Positions 54,162 through 64,000 of a DNA stretch of 64,000 nt are shown here, piece after piece (the first letter of the stretch is position 1; each line of letters begins with the position of its first letter). This stretch comes from Stereocaulon alpinum. Its lineage: Eukaryota; Ascomycota; Lecanoromycetes; Lecanorales; Stereocaulaceae. The notes beneath the pieces were generated by a model. It ran no database searches. It saw only the letters and a list, made by a program, of their open reading frames with translations, and was not told where the DNA came from. Position numbers and translations under genes: made by a program. The stretch lies in the NCBI GenBank assembly GCA_018257865.1, contig JAEUBA010000077.1, forward strand, positions 1 to 64,000, written 5' to 3'.

Positions 54162-54904
54162 GATGACTTTCTCGAAATATCTGGGGAAGGTTTCACAACA
54201 GAGAAATACGGTGGGACCTCCGGTGCAATGACCTACAACATCGCATTCTCACTTTCCGGTGTCAGCTCCGGTCCCAGCACCGCGTTTCAGATTGTTTAAA
54301 CCGCTTATGCGCAGTTGACACATGGCGGTCATCATGCGAGAAGCGATACGTCGAAAACAACCCAACAATTTCTCTGAGGAATCAATTTAGATAAAGCAAG
54401 GTTGCCCATCTCGACTTCCCTTGCAAAGGATTCCATATGACAAGCGGGCGTTACACCGGTGGCTTAGCTGTGGCACCAGAAGTTTTGTTCAATGTCTTTG
54501 AGACAGCAGTCTAGATGCATTATTAGCGACGTCTAGTGGCATTGGCGGTAGAAGGGATCATACCACGCCGCCCACCACGACTTGGCCTGCCTAGAGCCAA
54601 ACATTTATGTTACTAGCTAGCAATGGACCCCCAGTGTTCTTCCCTCACGTGTGACGGCTTTGCACGTAGTGACATAATCGAAACAAGAAAGGGCGAGACA
54701 GTTGTGAAACAGAACTTTAGAAATTGAAGAAGGAGCGAGTGACTCCTAGTCTTATAAACATGATGTATCGAGGAACGACATTGTTGTACCGTTCGGCTTC
54801 AAGAATTGCAATGACATACCAGGCCTAGTCACATATGCCCTCTACAAAAGAATACCATGACCAAACCCAGTGACTCTACCATCAATCTGGAGAAGGACGA
54901 ATTA
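54162..54904. other. intergenic region
   Basis: 743 bp between two small secreted protein genes. Nothing else was recognised. Confidence 0.5.
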
Positions 54905-55462
54905 TTACAGTGCCAATGTGCTCCCCTCCCCGACCACTCCATCCCTGTAAACCAAACCAAAAGCCCTCGCATCGAATTCACGCGTTTCACGCTGTGCACT
55001 ACAAATTGCATGCAGAGCAAGATAATCTTCATGATAGGTGAAATCCGGATATGACGTTAACATTATCTTGATGAAACAGGTTTCGCCTGGTATATTCGGC
55101 CTGACAAAAGGATCTGGCTGCATAGGATCGTTACCGTGACCGATCAAAACAGAATTGCCAAGAGCCTCGCGAACCCTCGCGAAGGTGTTGCTCCCGGCCG
55201 TTGCCTCGATACTCCAGGTTGGGCAAATGAAAAGATCAAGGCTGAAGTGTGTGCCGTCTATCTCCTTGTTGATGTGTCTGACGACAGTCCTGCAGGGGAA
55301 GTTGTTATTGGCTCCCAGTGTGTTGGCTTGGGACGATATCATGTCGTTGTAGGCTACATGATGTAACGGTGAACTAGCTTTCGTCGCAACGGGTGGAGGC
55401 GCTGCAGACGTCGGAAAGGTGTGGTGGATCAGTACCAACGCGAACGTGATGGCGAGTTGCAT
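54905..55462 (-). CDS. small secreted protein of unknown function (SSP3)
   Basis: Single exon, 185 aa. The signal peptide MQLAITFALVLIHHTFPTSA is followed by APPP, the same junction as in SSP2 next door. The mature region includes FPCRTVVRHINKEIDG, FSLDLFICPTWSIEATAG, a predicted helix, PDPFVRPNIPGETC, and YLALHAICSAQRET. Spacing of the ICP block, the PDP...R..PG..C block and the following helix parallels SSP2, so a common origin is likely though sequence identity is low. It may lack the last strand region of SSP2. Function unknown. Confidence 0.65.
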   Translation of the reverse strand: MQLAITFALVLIHHTFPTSAAPPPVATKASSPLHHVAYNDMISSQANTLGANNNFPCRTVVRHINKEIDGTHFSLDLFICPTWSIEATAGSNTFARVREALGNSVLIGHGNDPMQPDPFVRPNIPGETCFIKIMLTSYPDFTYHEDYLALHAICSAQRETREFDARAFGLVYRDGVVGEGSTLAL

Positions 55463-55699
55463 CGTTTTCTCCTCCTAGCTAGGAATAGATTAATGCCTTT
55501 TTGAACAATGTAGAAGCAAGACCGGAGCTGGTTCCGGTTCCCCTGGCATGTCTTGCGCCACAGGAACCGCATCATACGGGATGTATTTGCCGCCACGCGA
55601 CAGGCGAATCGCCCGAGAGCAACAGATACTTCACTGCCATGTGAAGTACGCACCGGTTGCACTTGTGTGTCTTTCAAGACGTCGTACCAAGGTTCCAGA

Positions 55700-56118
55700 T
55701 CAGAAGAAGGTGCAATATGGTGTGGGACAGTCCCCCTGACGAACTCCCTCGGAATCTAATAGATCGAATTTCTGCGGTGTTCCCGCAGTCATGTGTCACA
55801 AGCAAACGGCGTCATAAGCTTCGATTGAGATTACTTGCTGATCTCCACGCTCAAAGATCCATTTAGGACAAACTGTAATGGAAAGGGCCTGAGCTCATGG
55901 ATCAAGGACTACAAGGAAGAGCGCGCGAATACGTGAACCGCCATGGCGTGCATTTCTGAAGAAAAATCATCGAGAACAGAAGAGAGCCAGAGAACCAAAT
56001 TGAAGGAGTAAACAATGCGGACCGGCAAAGTATCGTAGCCTTCGCGACTTGGATAGTTGGAAGTAATGATTGCAGGAAGAGTAGCGGGATGAAGGGCTAT
56101 CAGTACTGTGCGCTTCAT
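55700..56118 (-). pseudogene. probable remnant of a third small secreted protein gene
   Basis: On the minus strand, an ORF from 56118 (starting MKRTVLIALHPATL) can be joined through a 44-nt intron (acceptor CTCAG at 55889-55890) to ALSITVCPKWIFERGDQQ. That piece closely resembles LSIAVCPSFFID of SSP2. A second possible intron leads to KFDLLDSEGVRQGDC and then a stop. The signal peptide is poor and no full-length frame was found. It is therefore probably decayed, though an unrecognised splice pattern could rescue it. It lies just downstream of NDE1. Confidence 0.35.
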
Positions 56119-56145
56119 ATGTACAGATTACTGTCGGATGGACAT

Positions 56146-58387
56146 CTAGTAGTTCATCATGTCTAAGATATTCATTTAGTAGCAACACCATACGTCATTT
56201 TGGGGGTGAACCTTACCTCTTCCGAATATAGCTCTCTTGCTCCAGTCCATGGCTAGCAGAACCCTTGTCCTAAAACTCACACTTTGGGCGAAGTAGATGC
56301 TCCTCCATACGTAGACAGCCAGCAAACCCCCACTGAAGCTCAGCCCGTTGCCAAAATCAAAGACAGCAGAGTTTCCGATGTATGCTAAGCTACCCAGATA
56401 ATGGTATTCAAAAGGTTTGTAAACAGCATCGTCCAGGTCGCCATAGTCAACTTCATTGGCTACCATTCCTGGTGCAGCTTGTGCCAACTTGTTGAGCTTG
56501 CGGCCAAGATACTGCCCCTGCTGATGGGCACGTTGAGCTGTCGCTGGGAGCGAAGTAAGTTTTGAGTCTATCTGTAGGAGCAACTCGTGAAGCTCTCCAA
56601 AGTCCAGTGTACCTGTACTCGACAAGTCAGTAACAACCTTATCCCTCCTTCTTCCCGAAAAGCTCACTCACCACTTTTGTCTTTATCATACTGCTCAAAG
56701 AGCTTATCCAACCGTCGGAGGTGGTCTGCTGCTTGTGGAAAGCGTTTTTTGACCCGCAGAGCTACGTGGCGCCATTCTGGAAAGGTAATCTTCATCTGCT
56801 CAGGGTCTTTGCCCTTTTCCCAAGCCAGTGTGCGCAGAAAGTGGACTAGATTGTCCGCAACATTGTTCTGAACCGTTGAGCAGTCGCCGATGGCATACAC
56901 AGAGCCAAGAGGAGCTCCAGTAAGTCGAAGATGGGTGTCGGTCTCCAAGGCGTGTTTGTTTTTCTGGATGTCGATCTTGTCCGCGATACGTTTGCAGAGA
57001 TCAGTTTGAGAAACTCCCGTTGACCAAAGGCAGAAGCCCATGGGAAGCTCCTTGGTCACTGTCTCACCGTTTTCGTCCTTTTGTGTAAAGAGTATCTTGT
57101 CTTCTTGAACCTCTTTGACCCGAGAATTCGTCAAGACCTCTACTTGGTCGTGCTCAAACCTGGCTTCCGCATATCTTGATAATGCTTCGTCGTAGGTGTT
57201 CAGTATATGACCTCTGCTCTGGATGACATGCACCGAAATCTCATTCCTTAGAATTTTTGGGAATGAGCGGCCTAGATCTTCGTTCAGCATGTCGAACAGC
57301 TCTGCTGCGAATTCGACCCCTGTTGGTCCTCCACCACTGACAACAAAGGATAACAGACGTCGCCTCTCCTTGTCAGATGTTGTAGGTATACAGGCCTGCT
57401 CTAGGTTCTGCATGACCTTGTTCCTAATCAACCGCGCATCTTCTATGTCCTTCAGGAAATGGCAATGTTCAAGACCTTTGACACCGTGAGGGTTCGTAGT
57501 GGCGCCTGGATGGCGTATTAGATCTGCACTGTAGACATGCTGGGTAGCCCCTTACCAACACCAAGTACCAACTTATCGTAGGGGACATAAAATCGGTCTA
57601 TCTCTCCCCTCGCATTCGTTTGCGTTACCTCCACCAGCTTTTCCGAAAGCTCAACGTCAACAGCTTCGGCTTTCAAGAAGTGTCCCCTCGCCCTCTGCAC
57701 TATGCGCCGAATCGGCTCCACCAGCGATCGTAGTTCCAGGGTGCCGACGGTGGCTGACGGCAGCATCGGGGTGAATAGGAAGTAGTTAACAGGAGATATG
57801 ACGGTAACATGATATTCATCAGGATTCAACGTCTTCAGTAGAGATACACTTCCCCATCCACTCCCAAGTATGACCAGCTTGGGCTTGTGTTTTAGTCGAG
57901 ACTTTTCTTCGCAATCATCATCATCGACAAGGACCTCTGCTATTGGCAAATTCTTTGGGCCTCCTCTTCTAGGTTCAAGCGCGTGCTCTGACACCGGCAC
58001 GTCCGTGTAGGAAAGATCCTCGCGGTATGTAGAGGCATCGTAAAGAAAGAATGCTACCACCAAGCCCCCACTAATCAATATGAAACCCCCTGCATAGGCG
58101 AAGAAGCGGTAGACAAAGCGGAAGACTGGACCACGGTTCTGAGAGAATGGTTTTGTAGAAAGAGATCGAATTGAACGTGAGGAAGTGGAATGATAAAGTG
58201 AATGGTGCGATATTGGGTCTCCTGAGGTCACCCTGAGTCGACGTTCAAGTGTTCCAGGGCTGCGGGTACTCGATGGGAGCCTCTGTGTGCTCACCCTCAC
58301 GGCTTGTATAGGTGCATAGGACCTCGCTAGTATTGGCGGGCAGCTGCGCAACTGGGCAACCAGCTTGGTGGAGCCATTGCGTATCAT
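56146..58387 (-). CDS. NDE1: external alternative NADH dehydrogenase with EF-hand
   Basis: 692-aa model with exons 57556-58387, 56672-57505, 56217-56612 and 56146-56162. The presequence is MIRNGSTKLVAQLRSCPPIL... and a hydrophobic segment follows (GGFILISGGLVVAFFLYDA). The first Rossmann motif is KLVILGSGWGSVSLLKTL; the NADH motif is LSFVVSGGGPTGVEFAAEL. Further blocks are MGFCLWSTGVSQ and VYAIGDCSTVQ. An EF-hand follows (FEQYDKDKSGTLDFGEL), whose Gly codon is split by an intron. The C-terminal membrane-anchoring part ends FGRDMMNY. The last exon encodes only the final residues in 17 nt. Such type II NADH dehydrogenases oxidise cytosolic NAD(P)H at the outer face of the inner mitochondrial membrane without proton pumping; the EF-hand version can be calcium-dependent. 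Confidence 0.92.
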
Positions 58388-58659
58388 GCTGCATAGGTAC
58401 TTAAGCGTTGGCGGATCAATTGGAGACACGAATGGTCAGTCTATCATTTTGACGCGTGTGAGTAGCCTAGGAAATGCGAATAGCATAGCCAAAGGTGATA
58501 GACAAGATGATATCACCGTATCAGTTTTCACGTTTCGTTGTTCTGGAGTGCCAAGACTTTCCCAGCGGTATCTATTCCGCTACGGTTTTGGGATATTTTC
58601 TCGATTCCATCGAATATTCCTCTTCACGTACAAGTGTTCCAAGGTATCCTTTTTCATAG
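58388..58659. promoter_or_regulatory. compact divergent promoter NDE1 / URB1
   Basis: 272 bp between the start codons. No specific element was recognised. Confidence 0.45.
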
Positions 58660-61600
58660 ATGGCCAAAAGAACGGGCGAGTTAGACGAGGAAAGTCCGTA
58701 TAAGAAACGACGAAAGCTCACCGAAGATATTGGAACAAAGCAGCCGGTTCAACCTGTTCAAACTGCTAAAGATCTGCGGTCACTGCTGGTTTTCGAACAG
58801 GACACTGGACCTCATGCTAGGCAGAGTATTGCCTATTCGATGTAGTCTTGCAGGGCTTGCCTAATGTATCTCCAGGAATTCAGTCCTTCAGATCATTTCT
58901 CGAACAAATTGCCTATGGAACAGAAACCGACGATCAGGCTGCTAAGCGTGAAACGCTGCTGGAATATTTGCAATCTCAAGCACCTCCTAGTGGTGAAGGG
59001 GATTCCACATATCTTGCAGATATCGTCAAGACCTGGCACTTTGCGGCTCGCTCGAATGTGGAAGGTCTCTTTTCTGCAGTTGCCGCCGTCCTCGCACTAC
59101 TTCTAGGGACTATTTCGAGCTTATTTGAGTTTCGAATTTGGGGTAACCACTTGTGCAGGTCTCTCTTACAGGACGACCAAATGACGCTATTCAACAGAGG
59201 CCTAACTGCCAACAAGACAAAAGAGCATCTCATATCTCCTTGTCTACGACTCTTAACAGAAATCGTCTCGTTCGATGGCGGCCATGCAGCAAGCAGCGTG
59301 TTCCGTCAAAGAGGAACCACGTTCAATCGTTTGGAAATGTTTCTAGGAATGCGCGTAGGTGCACATGCCCAACATCGCAAAAGACCCTCACTCAGGGAAA
59401 CCGCTCTGACATTTCTGTATGCTAACCTTCGGCTACAAAACCCTGCTGCGAAGATGACCATTCTCTCTCTGGGAAAGGTGGTCCATGCCTGGATCGAGGA
59501 CATAACAGAGGACTCGCCTAGCATCGTATTTAAGACACTAGAAGTGCTAAAGAAGGACATTGCGATGGGTGCAGCTCTTACTGTTACTTCGAAAAGCCGC
59601 TTTTTTAGTGAATGGGTTCTTGGCCGTCTAGCTACACTTTACAGCTACGACGACGCGAAAAATCTCGCTGAAAGTCAACAAAGTGTTCAGAAGTCAACTC
59701 ACGACCTATTGCAGCTCGTATGTACTTCGCCAGGTCTCGGCGTTCTTGAGTTGCCCAACGGAAGCCACGGAAATGTTATGAGCTCAGACGCTAACTTAAC
59801 TAATTCCAGCCAACGGGACATACCACCCAAGGCGGACCGCATCATTCGCAAGAATGTAAAGCTTGCATCGTTTCTGCAGACTCTTCGCCCTCATGCGAGT
59901 TTACTGCAAAGCGATCTCATTGTTGCCATCTTCCGAAACACACCTGAGCTGGTCTCTGACTACTTCCACAAACAACATTCACTCTCATTCGATCCTAAAG
60001 TCACTGCCACTTGGATTGGCTACTCGTCATTCATGCTCGCCACGGTACAAATACCAGCACCGGAGAGGCTGACACTTGAATCTGTCAATGGCCCTATGCC
60101 TTCATTATATGCTACTTTCATTGAGAGCATCTTACCACTTCCCTTGAACCAAAAAGTGATGTCAAGATGCCTAAACCAAAGTTCGGATTTAGTCAAGTTT
60201 CTTGCCCTAAGAATCCTGACTGCAGCCTTCGAGAAGCTCGCCAAAGTGCTGCGAATATGCGAGGATATACAGTACCATACGGATGGGAAGTACTGCGCTT
60301 TGGCTTGGGAACAGACGGCGTTGAGACTGACTACCGAGTTTTGTAACCGGATCCCAAACATGGAGGTCGTTATTGCCCAATTTCGGAGCTGTCCAGGAGA
60401 GAATGTGATACTTCGGGAGAGTATCACACGGCTCCTAGCCCGTTACTATGAAGTCGTACCCAAGCTCGCCTTGGAACAGAAATTAGACATTTGTGTAGCC
60501 TTTTCGGCTGCGCTGGAGAAGGGGAGCTCATCAGCTGAAGGCCTCGAAGAGGACAAAATACGGCTCCTTGAGCTTGAAAATCTACTGTTCATTGCTCACC
60601 AGTCACCAGACATGCAGTGGTTCCATAAAGCAGGTACGTGAGTAGCTCGCTATATGCCCAATTAGCTTCGCTGATGAGCTTTATTAGCTGCCATGTGGCT
60701 ATCACCCTTTACCATGCTGCTCAAGATGCATCGCGATCGAAGGCGAACCGATCATGACTGTAACAAATTCGAGCATGTACTGCGCCAGATCGCCACAGAA
60801 AACCACATACTACATTCACAATCCGCGCTGGAAATACTGACACTCAGTCTACAAGATTGGGGAGGTTTCATAGCTTCCAACAAAGTTTTCGAATTCCTCG
60901 ACAGTTGCATACTGCGTTTTGTGAGAAAGTCGATCTATTACTATGATGGTCTTATGAGCCTTGTTGCTGCTGCAACCACTGATATTAACTCAAGCAATTC
61001 CCACATTGACTTGCTGCTGGTCACCATCATGGAGCAATGGCCTTTCCTGACGAAAAGCCCCGATCCACCAACCATCACTAACGTGTCATCATGGCTACTA
61101 CGCTACATGGAGATGGCAAGGCTTGATGGTGCGGACGCAAAAGTCTTGGGGAAGATTTGCGATAAAATTGAACGAGAATTGCAGGACAAAGCATGTCGCG
61201 ATATGTTTCGGAAGGCCCTCACAGAACGTCCGGAGCTTGGGTTGCCCGGGGAGTTGGCCGCATATGCGAATTCTAAGGGACATAATCACGTCTCTAGGCC
61301 GAATCCTCACATCGCTGAAGTAACCCCAAAGTCGCACACAGCAATTCTGCAGCCAGGACCACCTAAGGAGGATGAGAATCACCCGGGTTTGTATCGTTGG
61401 TCTCGTGAGAATATACAGGATGCCATTTCTGGTGGAGCCACTGCTGAACTGTTCCTTTGTCTTTGTTCAAGCTATGCTGAGATCCGCAAACAAGCTCTAC
61501 ATAGCATTCGGACTTTCATGGGAGAGCTGGAGGTAAGTATGCTGTGCGATGACGACGAGCATAGCTTACAATTTGTAGGCGTCAGGATACAGCGAATGGC

Positions 61601-62285
61601 AGCAGACATTCGTTCTCAGTGGAGAGCTCGTGGAGACGGCAGAAGAAACAGTGTCCGAAGGTCCCCTTCCCTACTTTGCTGCTGTGCTTGCAGCACAACT
61701 TCTCTCCGTCCTCGCTAATCCTTTACATTTTCTGTACGAGAAAGCCAACAGGTTTTTGAACAGAGGACCTCAGTGGAATGTGAAGAAACTGCCATCTTAC
61801 TGGATTGATAAGGTGTTGCTCCATCCTCCGATAGACGATTCCCACCATCTGGAAGTCGAGTGGTTACTGGAGATTCTGATTGATGGGCTCCGTACTCCAG
61901 CCGTAGGTTTCTAAGCACCTGACCATTACCTGTACTAAGTAATTTACAGGACATAGAGCTATATCGTCACAGCAACATTTTTGAACGACTCCTGTCGCTC
62001 TCTGCATCACCTTTATTGACAGAGCCTGGCTCTAACAAACTTATGGGCCTGCTCTTCCGCTGCACGTACGTTGGAGGGAGCTCAACGCTTATCACACGGT
62101 GCGGAATAGTGAGCTGGATTGCCTCTCGTCTAACATCAAAGAACATAGACGAACGCGAGAGAACGACCCTCGAAGATTTGGCCTTGAGGGTACACAAGAC
62201 TTGCGATCAAGAGCGCCTTAACGAATGGAGCAATGGAGCCCTATCTGCAACACTAGAAAGTCTTCGATTTACGGGAAGCGGTTGA
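58660..62285 (+). CDS. URB1: nucleolar pre-ribosome-associated protein Urb1/Npa1
   Basis: 1142-aa model with exons 58660-58825, 58876-60633, 60688-61532, 61579-61902 and 61950-62285 (introns 46-54 nt). The N-terminus carries a basic nuclear signal (SPYKKRRKLTE). The Urb1 N-terminal domain begins IQSFRSFLEQIAYG, with DIVKTWHFAARSN, SPCLRLLTEIVSFDGG and RPSLRETALTFLYANLRL; helical repeats follow. The C-terminal block includes AAAMWLSPFTMLLKM, SIRTFMGELE and LRTPADIELYRH. Urb1 works in early 60S subunit assembly with Npa2, Dbp6, Rsa3 and Nop8. Length is somewhat shorter than yeast Urb1. The first intron (donor GTATTG, acceptor CTCCAG) is the least certain boundary. Confidence 0.88.
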
Positions 62286-64000
62286 AATGTACGTCCCACA
62301 CACCATGACAGATCGTCCCTGGGACTTCCGATTAGGCATCTTAACGGGCCCGGCGTTCCCACGCGGCTCGGGGAATTTACGTGGGTTTCATGCGATCTAT
62401 GCGACCCGTCCGTCATACCAACATCCGAACATACCACCGTCCGTCTGAACACTCTCTCTGTAAACCCAAAGGAGGCTCAACACTGACGTGGCCAATTTGG
62501 GCGAAGTCTCCGTAGGAACGTTGGGGGAGCGGGATAGATAATGCAGTACCCATCAAACATGATTCGGAACATCAGCTCACTCGCTCCCAGTTGAGAACAG
62601 AATCGTCCGACAAGTATCTCCATGTAAGCGGTGCCCAGACAAAACCCCTTTTCCGTATCTCATCCCACAATGCCATATATTCCTAGTGCTATGTGGCACG
62701 TCAGCCCCAAGATTCATTGCTAGGTCCTTTCCCTTAGATTCGTTAGACCCTAGCTTAGGGGCGGCATCGAATCACCGCTAGGGCGGCCCTCCGAACACTA
62801 AAGGCCAGGCTAGAACCTCGAGATGTCTGATCAAATCCTCCTACATTCACTGCTGCGCCTCCTGCCATTTCTTCGAGGGATACAGGAGTCGTCTCATCCT
62901 CAGATTCCTCAGGTCTACCGAACACAAAAAATTGGTAGACCACGCAGCCGGCTAAGACGGCTCGGAGATGAACTGTCTTTCCTACTGACTGGGCTGCTTT
63001 GGTCCGTGATGAGCATAGTAACACGATGCGGCAATGACCTTGTACGTATCTCTGCGCTCGTTTTGGACCCCAAGCCACTCAAGGCTCCAAGTCGGTATTG
63101 CAAGTGACTAACCTGCTGACTCTTCTTCTTCTTCTTGTTGTGCTTTCTCTTCTTCAACTGTTCGCTGCTGCATGTGATAACCCAATTGCTCTAGCTTAGA
63201 CCCCCTAACTAGCTCTTCGCTACTAAGTCCATAGGTCAGCTCAAGCGAGTCTTCCACCATCGAGCCCACCCGCGTCAACGTCTTCCCTGGTTAGACTGGG
63301 GAGTGTGATGCCCGATCTCAGCACAGTGACCCGCGTTTCGGCTAATACAGATGCTCTGTAGGAGTTGCATCACAAACGGTAGGAAGTGCTCTAATCTTGA
63401 AACGAGCTTAGCGCCCCTTGCTCCACGATGGTACTATAGTCTTAAAGTATTGGTTGGGAGACCAAGGAATACGAGGGATCATCTGCAGAAGCGTCAGGAT
63501 GCGTGCCCTCTGTCTGCGTGCCAACATCTTTCCCGTGTCAATCCCTTCGGATTAAAAACGCATCCTACGACATCCTATGTATGATGGGAGTCTCGTCTGT
63601 TAGAATTCTGTTTCCCTCGGTAGAATCTGCACCGAGAATCGCATACTGAACCATCCTACAGATAGCCAGGTAATGATAACTATAAGAGACTGCTTCCTGT
63701 CCTTTCGAGTCCCAAACTTCAACACAAGATTATCGTAACTCGAACTGCGCTTTTGCAGAGCAACAGCCTCCATCCATTGAAGCATCCTCTCTTCGAAGTT
63801 TCCTCTCAATTGCCAGCAACAATTGTGTGAACCACGCAGGCATTGCTTCCAAGATGCTTTCGTTTAGCTTATGCTTACTCGTCACGAGTACCCAGTCCCC
63901 AAGCGTTCAATCAGCAGCAACAAGGATGGAACCTCGACAAGGAGCAGTAGCATTATGGAGCCCCTGTCATTATCCTAGCCAAGGCATCAATGAACCATTG
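62286..64000. other. 1.7-kb region without a recognised protein gene
   Basis: Short ORFs on both strands (for example 62755-63078 minus, 62823-63107 plus) overlap one another and lack domains or signal peptides. A (CTT)n-rich stretch lies at about 63119-63160. A short 5S rRNA-like segment lies at 63441-63482 (listed separately). The window ends before any further gene is evident. Confidence 0.5.
63441..63482 (+). pseudogene. possible 5S rRNA fragment (3' half)
   Basis: The segment containing gtattggttgggagacc and ggaatacgaggg resembles the box C and 3' arm of fungal 5S rRNA (TAGTACTTGGATGGGTGACC, then GGGAATACC). An A-box-like gagcttagcg lies upstream near 63400. The 5' third does not match convincingly and the terminal stem does not pair. 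At best this is a degraded or dispersed 5S pseudogene. Confidence 0.25.

Overview
The window comes from the nuclear genome of a filamentous ascomycete (Pezizomycotina). Dothideomycetes is my best guess, but the sequence does not prove it. The evidence is about 25 closely packed protein genes on both strands, most of them interrupted by introns of 44-80 nt. These introns have GTRNGN-type donors, CTAAN/CTRAY-like branch sites and YAG acceptors, and nearly every product has a clear fungal orthologue. The first 2 kb is an ORF-free, extremely AT-rich block with tandem arrays and diverged direct repeats, the usual look of repeat DNA degraded by RIP (repeat-induced point mutation).

Layout. 1-2055: RIP-like repeat block. 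2056-2647: small secreted protein. 3.6-12 kb: housekeeping genes in divergent pairs, TRS85(-)/CHM7(+) (vesicle tethering; nuclear-envelope ESCRT) and RAD18(-)/POL32(+) (post-replication repair; polymerase delta). 12.1-16 kb: two divergent genes of unknown function, a His-rich 'allergen-like' protein and a 507-aa disordered protein, which appear to share a homologous His-rich module. 17.7-20.9 kb: secreted pepsin-like protease and an ECM4-type glutathione transferase. 21.3-28.5 kb: UBA1, a GH125 mannosidase and pyridoxamine-phosphate oxidase. 28.9-35.5 kb: a large mitochondrial-type PPR protein divergent from ERG8. 36.2-39.6 kb: a prenylated ubiquitin-fold protein, UMP1 and a decayed protein kinase. 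39.8-47.8 kb: a membrane SDR, a G-patch protein, SEC1 and SUV3. 48.3-52 kb: intronless PRP22. 53.5-56.1 kb: two small secreted protein genes and a probable remnant of a third. 56.1-62.3 kb: external NADH dehydrogenase with an EF-hand, divergent from URB1. 62.3-64 kb: no convincing gene, only a weak 5S rRNA-like fragment.

How the genes relate. Most neighbours are unrelated housekeeping genes organised around shared divergent promoters. Four genes touch ubiquitin or the proteasome (RAD18, UBA1, the MUB-like protein, UMP1), but they are scattered and form no cluster. There is no biosynthetic gene cluster, no intact transposon and no tRNA that I could recognise.

All exon boundaries were derived by hand from reading-frame continuity, splice motifs and remembered family conservation. 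Total coding length is a multiple of three for every model given. RNA-seq would be needed to confirm starts, especially for UBA1, ERG8 and PDX3. The most interesting observations are the shared module in the divergent pair at 12-16 kb, three genes whose start codon sits in a 3-6 nt coding exon, abrupt C-rich to G-rich switches inside several coding strands, and the group of secreted-protein genes.
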